Source: an uncultured Marinobacter sp.
Lineage (GTDB): Bacteria; Pseudomonadota; Gammaproteobacteria; Pseudomonadales; Oleiphilaceae
Length of the DNA: 64,000 nucleotides
Direction: 5' to 3'
Assembly: GCF_947488835.1 (NCBI RefSeq)
Contig: NZ_CANLBK010000005.1
Location: 124,001 to 188,000, forward strand
The notes under the pieces are model-generated. The model did not search any database. It was not told the DNA's origin and saw only the letters and a list, made by a program, of their open reading frames with translations. The translations under genes and the position numbers were made by a program. Position 1 is the stretch's first letter; every line of letters starts with the position of its first letter. Below, in pieces: positions 1-9,815 of the stretch.

Positions 1-412
1 CTGCTACGGCATTAAGTCGGTCGAGCTCAGTGTCAGACTCCACGTTAAAGCAACGAACGCCCGCTTCCAGAGCACGGCGCATTTCCCATTCCTGCTTGCC
101 AACCCCGGAAAACACCACCTTGCCCGGGTCGCCGCCGGCACGCAAAACCCGCTCCAGCTCACCCGCAGACACTATGTCAAAACCGGCGCCCATGCGTGCC
201 AAAACATTCAGCACGGCAATATTGCTATTGGCTTTAACGGCATAGCAAATGAGAAGTTCGCGCTCACTCAGGGCTTCATCATAGGCCCTGTAATGGCGTT
301 CCAACGTAGCACGGGAATACACATAAGCTGGCGTACCAAAACGCTCAGCAATGGAGGAAACAGGTGCATCTTCGGCGTAAAGTTCGCCGTCACGGTAGTT
401 GAAATAATCCAT
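1..412 (-). CDS. lysA: Diaminopimelate decarboxylase, N-terminal part (cut by window edge)
   Basis: Only the first about 137 codons are present; the gene runs off the left edge. The protein starts MDYFNYRDGELYAEDAP and contains YAVKANSN near residue 60, the conserved PLP-lysine motif of the alanine-racemase-fold decarboxylases, followed by the glycine-rich GAGFDIVSAGE segment. By family knowledge it decarboxylates meso-diaminopimelate to lysine in the cytoplasm, the last step of lysine synthesis. It lies 42 bp downstream of lptM on the same strand, the lptM-lysA order usual in Pseudomonas-like bacteria, so the two are probably cotranscribed. The ATG at 412 is the natural start because the homologous region begins there. 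Confidence 0.93.
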   Translation of the reverse strand, partial: MDYFNYRDGELYAEDAPVSSIAERFGTPAYVYSRATLERHYRAYDEALSERELLICYAVKANSNIAVLNVLARMGAGFDIVSAGELERVLRAGGDPGKVVFSGVGKQEWEMRRALEAGVRCFNVESDTELDRLNAVA

Positions 413-454
413 TTTATTCCTGATTCGTTTAGCGGTGTCTGGTTGCGCGTGGGG

Positions 455-646
455 CTATTCAGCTTGCGTGTCAGCCCGAGTGCTGCGGCCGCCCGCGTGC
501 CCGCTTTGAGCTACAGCGCTGTTTGCCTGCTCGACTGGCTTGGACGATGTTTCCGGATTCTCCCGGTATAACGGTCCTTTCTGACCACAGCCACCAAGTG
601 CTGCTGCCACAACCAGTATCACGATCGGCATGTTCCTCACGCGCAT
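455..646 (-). CDS. lptM: Small outer-membrane lipoprotein LptM (LppL/YifL type)
   Basis: A 63-residue protein beginning MRVRNMPIVILVVAAALGGC. The hydrophobic stretch ends in the lipobox LGGC at residues 17-20, followed by GQKGPLY, the hallmark of the LptM/YifL family. The rest is polar and low in complexity. The frame is open further upstream, but the ATG at 646 has GAGG seven bases before it and starts the signal peptide directly, so it is preferred. In enterobacteria LptM helps mature the LPS translocon LptD; that role is inferred here from the family. It precedes lysA on the same strand, as in Pseudomonas. Confidence 0.85.
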   Translation of the reverse strand: MRVRNMPIVILVVAAALGGCGQKGPLYRENPETSSKPVEQANSAVAQSGHAGGRSTRADTQAE

Positions 647-716
647 ACTTGACACCTCTGAGTTCATAATGTCCAAAGTATACCTGACCCACGCCCTGCA
701 CGGCGAGGCCGGAGCG

Positions 717-3587
717 CTACAGAAATGCCTCCAGTTCACGGTTCAGGGAATCCTCAAGAAAAGCCCGGTAATACAGGTACTGACTGGTTTGTATATCCTG
801 CTGGTACACCCTTGGGTCCAGATCGTGGGGCAAGTGCAGATCCGTCAGGTAAACCGGATAGCGATCACGACTCTGTCGAAGAGAATGGATATAGTGAGCA
901 ACAGCCGGAATCAGCTGATCACCGTATTGCAGAACCGTAAACTCCTGCTCACCGCAGTAAAGGTCGAAACGAACGCGGCTATCTCCTTCCTGGACGCCCA
1001 CCGCTTGCACCTCGAATCCCGGCAGAGGCGCACCAGCATCTGCCTGCGGCCGATATTCCGAGCGCCAGACTCCGTTGTTTGAAACCAACTCATAACAGCG
1101 AACTCCAGCGAGACCGACGGGCATTTCGGTATTGCGCAGGGTGCGTCTTTCCACCAGATTTTCCAGGAACCGCAACAACGGGGCCAAGAGATGGCGTCGA
1201 CCAGCGGCTTGCTGACTCCAACCAAAAACAGATCCACGTTCATCAATCACTCGGATCTGAACCCCCTCGCCCCGCAGCATATAGAACACCTGGATGCTGT
1301 CTGGCTCACTTGCCTGACAGGCTACCCGCAAAGCCGGATCGTCCAGCAGTGCGTGGCGATCAAACACGACAGGCAGATAAGTGTCGCGGGGTTGAGCAAG
1401 ACACTCCAGCAAGGCAGCCCGATTCTCAAGGGCCATAAACCCGGGCTCGGTGCCGCTGAACTCCAGCAGAAAATACCGACGATCCATTTCAATCACATAG
1501 CGCAAGGGGTGGGGGCCTGAGCCTCCGGCAAAGAACTGGCGCAACACGTCGGCAAACAGCTCCCGCACCCTCCGGGCAATAGCACTGCCGTGCCCCCGGT
1601 TATGGCTGTGCACCTCAAGACCGGGTATGTTGTGGGGCGCCACGGCCACAGAAGCAAGAACATTCTTCAGGCACTGGATCAAGGTATCCCCGGATGCATA
1701 ATGCTGAAGGCTGACCTCTTGCCAACTGTTGAGTGTGATCTGATCAATGCAAATAACCAGATTTTCGCGACCGCCACTGAACCCCAATGAATCGTGCCTG
1801 GCACTGAGCTTGTGCAGGCCTCGCTCAGTAAGATGGGACTGGGGGTCAACACCCACGTTGATCAGAAGGAGGTTGCGCAAAGGGCGGACGCCACGGGCAA
1901 GAGCATCTCGCTCGGCAGGTTCGACTGGAAACGGCAAAAACCCCGCAAGCGCATCCAGCATCTCCCGCAGCTCGCTAACCGAGGCAATGCCCTGCCCGGT
2001 GCGGACGTTGAGTCGAGTGGAGCGGGTGAGCAAGCCGTTGCAGTAACACCAGACCACCAGCTCGGCGAGATTACCGGAGCGCCGGATAACCGGCTGCCAG
2101 AAGGCATCCGAAGGGTCTTCCAGATCCCGATATAGCAGCCAGCCGGTTCCTGTACCGCCCTGTTCTGACTGATGGTGAAAGGCCAGATTTTCCTCTGCCA
2201 ATGATGGCACCAGCCCCGGATTTATCTGTTCCACCTTGCCGGCTTTGCGCTGAAACGCGGCATACAGTTTGCGCCCAAGCAAGTTGATATCGTTTGCGCT
2301 GATGGCTGACTGCTCGCCATGATCACGGGCCATTTTCGACAGCAACCGATAGCTGTGGGTAAGCTCCGACACCACCGCTCTGCGCAGGGAAGATGCCTCC
2401 TCCGCCCGCCAACGGTGTCGATTATCCAGCAACTCAAGCTGCTTTCGCTGCCAACCCCAGCTATCAACCAGGCTCTTTAACAGTCGAGCCCTCCAGAGCT
2501 CCGCCCCCCGCTGACCAGCCATTCCGGTACGTGTCAGAGGCAGGCCCGCCTTGATATAAAAACTGCGACGTACCAAATCCAACCGCGAACTGGCGCCCTC
2601 ACTCAGGAGCCACCGTTCAAGGCGCTGGTAGAGCATCACATAGGGATCGAGATCATCCGCATTCGTATCACCATCGAACACCGCTTGTTTGAAAATAAGC
2701 GACAAAACCGGAAGATCCTGCGTTTGGGCGTAGCACTCAATAAGCAGCAGCTTCAAAATGGCTTTCCAGGGCGCATCAATTCCCTTGTAGAGCTGCCACA
2801 CACCCGCTCCCAAAAACTCACTGGCGGGTATGGATGGCACAGCGCCAAAATCAATGTATGCATCACCACGAATAAAGCGATAGTCCACCAGCATATCGAC
2901 GCACTTCTGGTACCGCTGTTCTTGCTCCGGGGGAATCAACCACCACATGGGATAACACCCACCTAAATGAATGGCCGTGCGATAAAACTCATCCAGCAGC
3001 AAATAATGCTGGGCGCTACCGCAGTTTTCCCCACTCACTTCAACCCGCTGCCGACCGTCACGCCATTCGGCGGCAGAAAACACAAATACATGCAGTTCAA
3101 TGCCAAACGACAAGGCCCACTCAGTCAACCGTTCCGCCTTACGTTCCAGAAGCCTGATTCCGCGCTCCTCAAGGTCGTCCCTATGACATAGCCACACATC
3201 CAGATCACTGGTAACAGAATGGCCCAAGGTACCAGGGCTACCCATTAGAAAAAGCGCTTCCAGATCGGCTCTGCGCTTGCCTTCATCCCGCATGCTGAAG
3301 GTGCGAGCCAAGCGCCGTGCTGCGCCTATGGTGGCCGAATCCGGCTGGTAATGGCTCAGGCCATAGGGGCATTGGACATCCAGATAGCCTGGCAGCGCTG
3401 GATGATTGGTGTGAAACACCAATGGCAAAATCTCCAGCACCACCTGCTGCCGGTAGGTAAGCGACGAGTGGGCTCGCTCCCAGCGCTGGCGGTTAAGCAT
3501 GAGAAATCTGTCCTGCAGGCGGCGCAGGATTTTGCGGTCAATGCCCTCGTCAAAATCCAGGGCAATCGGTGTAGCGTGAGCAGTCAA
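717..3587 (-). CDS. cyaA: Class I adenylate cyclase
   Basis: A 956-residue protein resembling enterobacterial and Pseudomonas class I adenylate cyclases, which make cAMP from ATP for CRP/Vfr-type regulators. Residues 116-132 carry GSPGTLGHS...SDLDVW, the nucleotidyltransferase signature GSx(n)DxD with D128 and D130 as likely metal ligands. The N-terminal half is the catalytic part; the C-terminal half is the regulatory region of the family. No ATG is available near the start: the best start is TTG at 3587, preceded by GGAG with a five-base gap. E. coli cyaA also uses TTG, which by family knowledge keeps translation low. The gene is divergent from the PAS/GGDEF/EAL gene. Confidence 0.92.
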   Translation of the reverse strand: MTAHATPIALDFDEGIDRKILRRLQDRFLMLNRQRWERAHSSLTYRQQVVLEILPLVFHTNHPALPGYLDVQCPYGLSHYQPDSATIGAARRLARTFSMRDEGKRRADLEALFLMGSPGTLGHSVTSDLDVWLCHRDDLEERGIRLLERKAERLTEWALSFGIELHVFVFSAAEWRDGRQRVEVSGENCGSAQHYLLLDEFYRTAIHLGGCYPMWWLIPPEQEQRYQKCVDMLVDYRFIRGDAYIDFGAVPSIPASEFLGAGVWQLYKGIDAPWKAILKLLLIECYAQTQDLPVLSLIFKQAVFDGDTNADDLDPYVMLYQRLERWLLSEGASSRLDLVRRSFYIKAGLPLTRTGMAGQRGAELWRARLLKSLVDSWGWQRKQLELLDNRHRWRAEEASSLRRAVVSELTHSYRLLSKMARDHGEQSAISANDINLLGRKLYAAFQRKAGKVEQINPGLVPSLAEENLAFHHQSEQGGTGTGWLLYRDLEDPSDAFWQPVIRRSGNLAELVVWCYCNGLLTRSTRLNVRTGQGIASVSELREMLDALAGFLPFPVEPAERDALARGVRPLRNLLLINVGVDPQSHLTERGLHKLSARHDSLGFSGGRENLVICIDQITLNSWQEVSLQHYASGDTLIQCLKNVLASVAVAPHNIPGLEVHSHNRGHGSAIARRVRELFADVLRQFFAGGSGPHPLRYVIEMDRRYFLLEFSGTEPGFMALENRAALLECLAQPRDTYLPVVFDRHALLDDPALRVACQASEPDSIQVFYMLRGEGVQIRVIDERGSVFGWSQQAAGRRHLLAPLLRFLENLVERRTLRNTEMPVGLAGVRCYELVSNNGVWRSEYRPQADAGAPLPGFEVQAVGVQEGDSRVRFDLYCGEQEFTVLQYGDQLIPAVAHYIHSLRQSRDRYPVYLTDLHLPHDLDPRVYQQDIQTSQYLYYRAFLEDSLNRELEAFL

Positions 3588-3704
3588 GGCAGCTCCGGGG
3601 GAGAGGTTCTTTCCGGTTTAATTATCAGTATGATGAACTCATCGTGGCACAATCATCAAAAAATAAAAGCGGCATACGCTTACGTAAACCCGAGGCCCGG
3701 CCCA

Positions 3705-6173
3705 GTGAAAGAGTTTGTCATACAGCGTTATCGCACTGATACATCCAGTGTCACCGGTCGCCAGACCCTGTTGCGTATTGATGATGAAGGTAAGGTTCTA
3801 TACGCGGACAGCAATGCCGAGGCTGTACTTGGGTACGATGCCAGTGAACTGGAAGGCATAATGGTACACCGGGTGCTGGCATCCAGAGAAGACGACCCCT
3901 TTGCACCAGCCAATCGACACCGTATCGAGAGTGGCCAAACTGTGCTGGTCACCTTTCGTCACAAGGAAGGCTTTTTCTACACGGCAAGCCTTTCATTGCG
4001 CATCAGTATACGCGATTCAGATGGCGCCGCGAGCGCCCGCATTGCTCAGCAGGAAAGCTCCGCCATAGACACCCGCCTATTGCGCTTTTCTGAAAGCGCA
4101 GCGGGCTTCGGAATATGGGAATTGGATATCACCAGCAACCAGATGACCTGGACAGAAGGGTTATATCGGTTGCTGGAGCTGAAACCGGGAACGGAAATCA
4201 CACCGGAACAAGCACTGTTCTACTGCCAGGGTGGCCAGGAACGTATTCGGGCACTTTTCCGCAGATGCGCACGCACCGGCGCACCCTTCACAATTGAGCT
4301 TCATCTGCTGACTGCCAAAGAAAAAATCATTCGCGCAACGCTAAATGGCCGAGCCCTTAAAACCGGCGGCAGGTTACGTAAACTCGGAGGGACCCTGGTA
4401 GATCGTACCGGCGAAATGCAACGCGATCATGCCCGCTTGAAGGCTGCAAACATACTGAATGCCACCACGGCCGCGAGCCCTGGGTTGATCGCTGCCGTGG
4501 ATAAAAACCTAAATCTGCTGCATTTCAACGCGCCCTATGCCCGGTTGTTTGGCAGCCTGTTTGGCGCAACACCCAAAGTGGGCGACAACCTGCGCCAGTT
4601 ACTTGAAAAGCACCCGAATGAACGACATCTGGCGGAACAGCTCTGGCAACGTGCCTTTGAGCAGGACAGCTTTATTGTGGACATGCCTGTCACGCAACAA
4701 AGTGGTGAGTGGCCGGTGTACGAGTTTCACTACCAGCGCCTGACAGACAGCAAAATCGGCGACCCCGGCACGGACAAAAGCGAAACTGCGGGTGCTGTGG
4801 TTGTAGCCAGTGACATCAGCAACCGCGCCAGCAAAACAGGGGACAGCGAATACAGATACCGGCACGACCCGGTAACCGGCCTCACCAATCGCAGGGAATT
4901 TATCGCCCGCCTTCAGCGCCAGTTGGACCAAGCTGGCAAAGAAGCGATCGACAGCTGCCTTCTGTATCTGAACCTCGACGCCTTTGGCCACTTCAACAGC
5001 ATCGCCGGAAACGGCGCCAGCGACCGCTACCTCAGGGAACTGGCCAGCATTCTCGATGTGCGCAGTAGGCCACAGGATACGGTATCGAGGCTTGCCGGCG
5101 ATACCTTCGCGCTGCTCATCGAAGACTGTACAGAGTCTGCAGCCCGCAAGCTTGCAGACAACCTTCTATGCCTCATCCGAAATTTTGTTTTCCAGTGGCA
5201 AGGGCACCAGCTACAAACCACCGCCAGTGGTGGTCTGCTGATAATCGGAAAGAACACGTCTACCAACTCCGAACAGTTGCTGGGACAAGCTGCAGATCTG
5301 TGCCATGACGCCAAAACATCCGGTCGCAACCGGGTTCATACTGCCCACGCCACACGCCCGAAACCAGATCACAGCGACAGCAACGAACTTGTCGACCAGA
5401 TCCGAAAAGCCCTGGATAAGCAGTCGTTGATTCTGGAGTTCCAGCCGCTCAAGCCGGTTGCCAGCGTTACCTGGGGTGATCACATCGAAATTCTCGCAAG
5501 AATTCCAGGTAGCGGAGTGCATGAACAATGGTTGCAGCCGGAGCAGTTTTTGCCGGTAGCAGAGCGTTTTGATTTGGCCAAACGACTGGATCGCCAGGCC
5601 ATACTGCAAACGTTTACCTGGCTGGGCGAGCACAAATTACTGGAGCCCAGGCTGAAATATTGTGGTTTCAACCTGTCCCTCGCCAGCGTTCTGGATGACA
5701 CCTTTGCGGACTTCATGGAATCTGTTCTCGGCGCGTCAAACTACCCCGCAGAATCCTTCTGTCTTGAGGTTCGTGAAGCCCACGCAACACAATACCCGGA
5801 TGAGGTTGCTGTGTTGTGCGACGCGCTACACAGGATTGGTTGTCGAGTAGCACTGGATGGTGCCGGCGCGTCTGTGGAGAGTTACAGGCTTGCGGCAAAG
5901 CTGCCTGTAGACGTTATCAAACTAGACCGCAGTTTGATGCACAGGCTGGGAACCGACCCGGTTCAGCAGATTATGGTAGAAGCGCTACACCGAATTGCGC
6001 AGGACGCAGGGAAAATAACGGTGGCGACCTTTATCGAGAACGATGACATTCTTCGGAAGGTCCGAACACTGGGCATTCATTTTGGCCAAGGATTCAGGCT
6101 TGGACCACCTATACCCCTGGCGGAGCTGACGCCGGTGGCGGTCGATCTCACCACCGGGCGGATAGGCGGCTAA
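3705..6173 (+). CDS. PAS-PAS-PAS/GGDEF/EAL protein with degenerate catalytic motifs (FimX-like)
   Basis: An 822-residue cytoplasmic protein with no membrane segment. Three PAS-like domains come first: around residues 20-110 (LLRIDDEGKVLYADSN), 130-250 (GFGIWELD...) and 270-390. A GGDEF domain follows (DPVTGLTNR), but its signature reads AGDTF. The EAL domain reads EILARI, and the metal-binding DDFGTG is replaced by DGAGAS and AEGVE by ATFIE. Both activities are therefore probably lost. Degenerate tandem domains that bind c-di-GMP as receptors are known from FimX and LapD. The GTG at 3705 has GAGG nine bases upstream; ATGs at 3630 and 3633 are alternatives. The longer open frame to the left is only antisense to cyaA. 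FimX-like is a structural comparison, not proven orthology. Confidence 0.82.
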   Translation: MKEFVIQRYRTDTSSVTGRQTLLRIDDEGKVLYADSNAEAVLGYDASELEGIMVHRVLASREDDPFAPANRHRIESGQTVLVTFRHKEGFFYTASLSLRISIRDSDGAASARIAQQESSAIDTRLLRFSESAAGFGIWELDITSNQMTWTEGLYRLLELKPGTEITPEQALFYCQGGQERIRALFRRCARTGAPFTIELHLLTAKEKIIRATLNGRALKTGGRLRKLGGTLVDRTGEMQRDHARLKAANILNATTAASPGLIAAVDKNLNLLHFNAPYARLFGSLFGATPKVGDNLRQLLEKHPNERHLAEQLWQRAFEQDSFIVDMPVTQQSGEWPVYEFHYQRLTDSKIGDPGTDKSETAGAVVVASDISNRASKTGDSEYRYRHDPVTGLTNRREFIARLQRQLDQAGKEAIDSCLLYLNLDAFGHFNSIAGNGASDRYLRELASILDVRSRPQDTVSRLAGDTFALLIEDCTESAARKLADNLLCLIRNFVFQWQGHQLQTTASGGLLIIGKNTSTNSEQLLGQAADLCHDAKTSGRNRVHTAHATRPKPDHSDSNELVDQIRKALDKQSLILEFQPLKPVASVTWGDHIEILARIPGSGVHEQWLQPEQFLPVAERFDLAKRLDRQAILQTFTWLGEHKLLEPRLKYCGFNLSLASVLDDTFADFMESVLGASNYPAESFCLEVREAHATQYPDEVAVLCDALHRIGCRVALDGAGASVESYRLAAKLPVDVIKLDRSLMHRLGTDPVQQIMVEALHRIAQDAGKITVATFIENDDILRKVRTLGIHFGQGFRLGPPIPLAELTPVAVDLTTGRIGG

Positions 6174-6216
6174 CCCCCCAAAACTCAGGAACAACGAGCT
6201 CCGGGGGGCAAGGGTT

Positions 6217-7626
6217 TCAGCCCAGCAACTTGCGAGCGCGGCCTACAGCGGCCCGCACCTGAGCTGGAGCGGTTCCACCCAAATGGTCACGGGCCTGAAC
6301 CGACCCCTCGAGTGTGAGCACATCAAACACATCTTCATCGATGGTGTCAGAAAAACGCTTCAGTTCTTCCAGAGTCATATCAGAAAGATCCCGCTCTTCG
6401 GCAACACCAAAGGCCACGGCCTTGCCTACTACTTCATGGGCATCGCGGAACGGCATGCCTTTTTTGACCAGATAATCCGCCAGATCTGTTGCAGTCGAGA
6501 ACCCGCGCTTGGCAGCAACACGCATGTTGTCGGCTTTTGCACGAATGGCCGGGACCATGTCGGCGTAGGCTTTCAAGCAGCCCTTGATGGTGTCGACCGT
6601 GTCGAACAGAGGCTCTTTATCCTCCTGGTTATCCTTGTTGTACGCCAGCGGCTGGCTTTTCATCAGCATGAGCAAGGACATCAGGTGGCCCGTCACCCGC
6701 CCGGATTTGCCCCGAACAAGCTCCGGCACATCAGGGTTCTTTTTCTGGGGCATGATGGAAGAGCCGGTGCAAAAACGGTCCGGCAAATCAATAAAATCAA
6801 ACTGTGCGGAGGTCCACAGCACCAACTCTTCGCTGAAGCGGGACATGTGCGTCATCAACAAAGCCGCGAAGCTGCAGAATTCAATGGCGAAATCCCGGTC
6901 ACTCACTGAGTCCAGCGAGTTTTCAGAAGGGCGCTCAAAACCCAGCAACCGTGCGGTCATGGCGCGATCGATCGGGTAAGTGGTACCCGCCAGTGCCGCT
7001 GCCCCCAGAGGCATCACATTCACACGCTTGCGGCAGTCCTGCAGACGCTCACCATCCCGCACCAGCATTTCATACCAGGCCAGAAGGTGGTGCCCGAAGG
7101 TGACTGGCTGTGCCGTTTGAAGATGGGTAAAACCAGGCATGATGGTATCGGCTTCGCGTTCGGCCAGATCCAGCAGGCCGGCTTGCAGGCGCTTGAGCTC
7201 TTCGGCAATCACATCAATTTCATCACGCAGGTACAAGCGGATATCTGTGGCAACCTGATCATTTCGACTGCGCCCTGTGTGCAGTTTTTTACCCGTAATA
7301 CCAATACGATCCGTTAACCGGGCCTCGATATTCATGTGAACATCTTCGAGGCTGACGGACCACTCAAAACGCCCTGCTTCAATGTCTTCTTTTACGCCGT
7401 TCAGGCCTTCTATAATGAGATCGCGCTCATCCACCGTCAGAACGCCAACCTCTGCGAGCATGGTCGCATGGGCGATGGAACCGGTAATATCGTGGTGATA
7501 CAGGCGCTGATCAAACCCTACAGATGCTGTAAAGCGCTCCACAAATGCGTCGGTGGGCTCGCTGAAGCGTCCACCCCATGGTTTTTCGGAGGTTGCGGCC
7601 TGATCAGGTTGTTTCTTGTCCGTCAT
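6217..7626 (-). CDS. argH: Argininosuccinate lyase
   Basis: A 469-residue cytoplasmic enzyme, normal family length, that splits argininosuccinate into arginine and fumarate in the last step of arginine synthesis. The fumarase/aspartase signature [11 protein letters not shown] is at residues 288-298 and holds the catalytic serine loop. HTGRSRND (116-123) and [10 protein letters not shown] (165-174) supply further active-site residues. It converges with the PAS/GGDEF/EAL gene, 43 bp away. The same argH-algZ-algR-hemC order is found in Pseudomonas, though here an extra binding-protein gene separates argH from algZ. Confidence 0.97.
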   Translation of the reverse strand: MTDKKQPDQAATSEKPWGGRFSEPTDAFVERFTASVGFDQRLYHHDITGSIAHATMLAEVGVLTVDERDLIIEGLNGVKEDIEAGRFEWSVSLEDVHMNIEARLTDRIGITGKKLHTGRSRNDQVATDIRLYLRDEIDVIAEELKRLQAGLLDLAEREADTIMPGFTHLQTAQPVTFGHHLLAWYEMLVRDGERLQDCRKRVNVMPLGAAALAGTTYPIDRAMTARLLGFERPSENSLDSVSDRDFAIEFCSFAALLMTHMSRFSEELVLWTSAQFDFIDLPDRFCTGSSIMPQKKNPDVPELVRGKSGRVTGHLMSLLMLMKSQPLAYNKDNQEDKEPLFDTVDTIKGCLKAYADMVPAIRAKADNMRVAAKRGFSTATDLADYLVKKGMPFRDAHEVVGKAVAFGVAEERDLSDMTLEELKRFSDTIDEDVFDVLTLEGSVQARDHLGGTAPAQVRAAVGRARKLLG

Positions 7627-7684
7627 GGTGTAAGTACTCTCGTTACATGTAATGAGTCAAATAGATGTATATATCAGCGCGTGA

Positions 7685-8536
7685 TCAATCGGGCAGATCT
7701 CGACAGGAGGGGCAAACATAACGACGAACAATGGCTGAGTAGGTGCCGTCATTTTGCATGGCCTCCAACGCACGATCAAAGTTTGCGACAAACTCCGGGC
7801 TGACTGATTCTTTAGAGAAAATATAATGGGCTTCTATGCTCGAGACGACCATCGAGCTGTATGTTATCCGGTCAGAAAGCCCCAACGCCTGGATCTCATG
7901 CATAGCCGTCAGTTTATCCGCAATCACCCCATCAATACGATTCAGAGCCAGCATTCTCCAAAGCGAATCCCGGCGGGATGTGTACTCGATATTTCCTCTG
8001 TACCTTGAATCCTGGACGAGGGCGCCGTATTCCTCACTATAAGATACGTTTATTTGTGCCCCGAGCCTGAAACCCGAGTCCAGGACCTCTCGCAATCCCG
8101 AAAACCTGAACTCAGCTTTGTCAGAACGACGAATGAACAGCAGGTTGGGCGAGATGGTCGGCACTGTATTAGCGTAGTGAGCGTATTTTTCCCGCTCGGG
8201 TGTGCGATGAGCTCCTGAGACCATATCGATACGCCCCTGACGCAACTCTACCAGCCCACGCGCCCAAGGAAGCTTAACCAGCGTAAGATTACAGTTCATG
8301 CGTCGCATGATTTCACGACTAATATCAGCATCAATGCCCGCAACATGGCCCCGCTGCGGGATGAAGTAAGGTGCGTCATCATCCCAGCGTAGCGTTATAC
8401 TGCACTCAGCAAAGCTTTGCGTTGCGTACCCAAGCAGTGAAATAGCCAAAACAACCGCTTTGAACAGCCCTGCGAATGAAGCACTCCGCAAAATCAACAA
8501 TGTTGCAGATTCAGAGTTATTGGTGGCTTGTCTCAT
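7685..8536 (-). CDS. Orphan periplasmic solute-binding protein (amino-acid-binding, SBP_bac_3-like)
   Basis: A 283-residue protein. A long polar start is followed by a hydrophobic segment (residues 26-42) and a likely signal cleavage after QSFA, then CSITLRWDDDAPYF. Motifs such as GIDADISREIMRRM, LPWARGLVELRQGRIDMVSG and the closing MQNDGTYSAIVRRY fit the PAAT-type periplasmic binding fold. Two cysteines near the C-terminus (VCPSC) could form a disulfide. No permease or ATPase gene is nearby, so it may serve a distant transporter or act as a sensor. It ends 58 bp upstream of argH on the same strand. The ligand cannot be told from the sequence. Confidence 0.75.
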   Translation of the reverse strand: MRQATNNSESATLLILRSASFAGLFKAVVLAISLLGYATQSFAECSITLRWDDDAPYFIPQRGHVAGIDADISREIMRRMNCNLTLVKLPWARGLVELRQGRIDMVSGAHRTPEREKYAHYANTVPTISPNLLFIRRSDKAEFRFSGLREVLDSGFRLGAQINVSYSEEYGALVQDSRYRGNIEYTSRRDSLWRMLALNRIDGVIADKLTAMHEIQALGLSDRITYSSMVVSSIEAHYIFSKESVSPEFVANFDRALEAMQNDGTYSAIVRRYVCPSCRDLPD

Positions 8537-8765
8537 TATGGGCTCTGCCTAACTCTCTTGATTAAGATCGAGCTGTCATCCCAGCCAAAATCGACGGAAA
8601 TCACCTGAACCTGGCGAAGAAGGTTCAAATTGTTTAGCCGCAACAGGGAGCGCTTTAGTGAGTACTGAATATAGTCTATCTTTGGTGCTGACAGCCCAGC
8701 ACTATACTCGCGCGGAATGGGCACAAATATCGTGACGGGAGTATAACATTCTGACCCGCAGAAAA

Positions 8766-9815
8766 GTGACTACCCTGAGCAGGGACAAGACTGTCGCCAT
8801 ACAGAATTTTTTCGTGCCGGATCTGTGCCGGGTACGGTCTGTATTCATGCTACTGATCACCAGCGAACTGCTGGTGCTGGTGCTGGCGATTGTTCAGGCC
8901 AGCGAAGGCTGGATTGACTGGAACTACTTTGCACTTCTCTCGCTATTTGTACAGTGGACCACTCTCACCAGTGCCGCGCTGATTTGCCTCCTGCGCACCC
9001 GGCTGGCTCGAATGTCTGTTTCCCGGGCTACCTTCGCTATTGCCGCCATCGTGCTCATAGATGTGCTCGCTTTCAGTCTGTTTGCCGACAGTGTTCTGCA
9101 CCCGAAACCGGGCATTGTCGACTGGCAGGCTATCGCCAAAAAGCTACTACTGGCCCTGTTGATTACGCTGATGGTTCTTCGCTATTTCTACCTGCAGCAC
9201 CAGTGGCAACAACAGCGGGAAGCCGAAATGCAAGCACACTTGATTGCCCTGCAGGCGCGAATACAGCCGCACTTTTTGTTCAACAGTATGAACACCATCG
9301 CCAGCCTTATTGCCTCGGACCCGGAACAGGCCGAAGAAGCCGTGCTGGATCTTTCTGAGCTCTTTCGCGCCAGCTTGCGCACCGGCGACCAACTCATTCC
9401 AATGGCGAAGGAGCTGGACCTCTGCCAGCGCTATCTGGCAATCGAATCCCTGCGTCTTGGCCCCCGCCTGAAACTGGAATGGCACATTGCCGACGGACTG
9501 GAGCGCCAGGCGATACCACCGCTAACCTTGCAACCACTGGTAGAGAACGCGGTTTATCACGGCATACAGCCTCGCCCCGAGGGTGGTACGGTGCGCATAG
9601 AGGCCGAAGCACGGGGCAAATACGTGTACCTGCTGGTTCAAAACCCCAAACCGGACACCAACAGCAGTCAGCACAGTGGCAACCAAATGGCCCTGAGCAA
9701 CATTCAGGCAAGGCTACAGGCTCTGTTTGGGGAGGCCGCTGTACTCAAACACAGCCATCAAGGGGACGTTTATACCGTCACCTTGCGGCTGCCCAAAACT
9801 ACACAGTACTCATGA
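8766..9815 (+). CDS. algZ: LytS-family sensor histidine kinase AlgZ (FimS)
   Basis: A 349-residue inner-membrane protein with about four transmembrane segments between residues 25 and 145, then a His_kinase domain. The phosphoacceptor box QARIQPHFLFNS has H169. The ATP N-box LVENAVYHG is at 258-266. As in known AlgZ/FimS proteins the usual downstream glycine boxes are weak, so ATP binding may be atypical. The GTG at 8766 is used because the frame has no earlier suitable codon; no strong ribosome site is seen. Its stop overlaps the start of algR (ATGA), so the pair is translationally coupled. In Pseudomonas this system controls type IV pili and alginate. Confidence 0.9.
   Translation: MTTLSRDKTVAIQNFFVPDLCRVRSVFMLLITSELLVLVLAIVQASEGWIDWNYFALLSLFVQWTTLTSAALICLLRTRLARMSVSRATFAIAAIVLIDVLAFSLFADSVLHPKPGIVDWQAIAKKLLLALLITLMVLRYFYLQHQWQQQREAEMQAHLIALQARIQPHFLFNSMNTIASLIASDPEQAEEAVLDLSELFRASLRTGDQLIPMAKELDLCQRYLAIESLRLGPRLKLEWHIADGLERQAIPPLTLQPLVENAVYHGIQPRPEGGTVRIEAEARGKYVYLLVQNPKPDTNSSQHSGNQMALSNIQARLQALFGEAAVLKHSHQGDVYTVTLRLPKTTQYS

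Noticed and set aside
3351..3704. Upstream extension of the PAS/GGDEF/EAL frame over the start of cyaA
   Set aside because: The extra 118 codons are antisense to the conserved N-terminus of CyaA and show no PAS-like features. Starts at 3630, 3633 or 3705 fit better.
6174..6216. CCCCCC...GGGGGG pairing between the PAS/GGDEF/EAL gene and argH as a terminator
   Set aside because: The stem is only about 6 bp with a long loop and no T-run on either strand.
8536..8724. 62-codon frame just upstream of and touching the binding-protein gene (TAATG junction)
   Set aside because: It would start with GTG without a ribosome site, has no recognisable family, and its composition looks like an AT-rich promoter region. 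It remains possible but unsupported.
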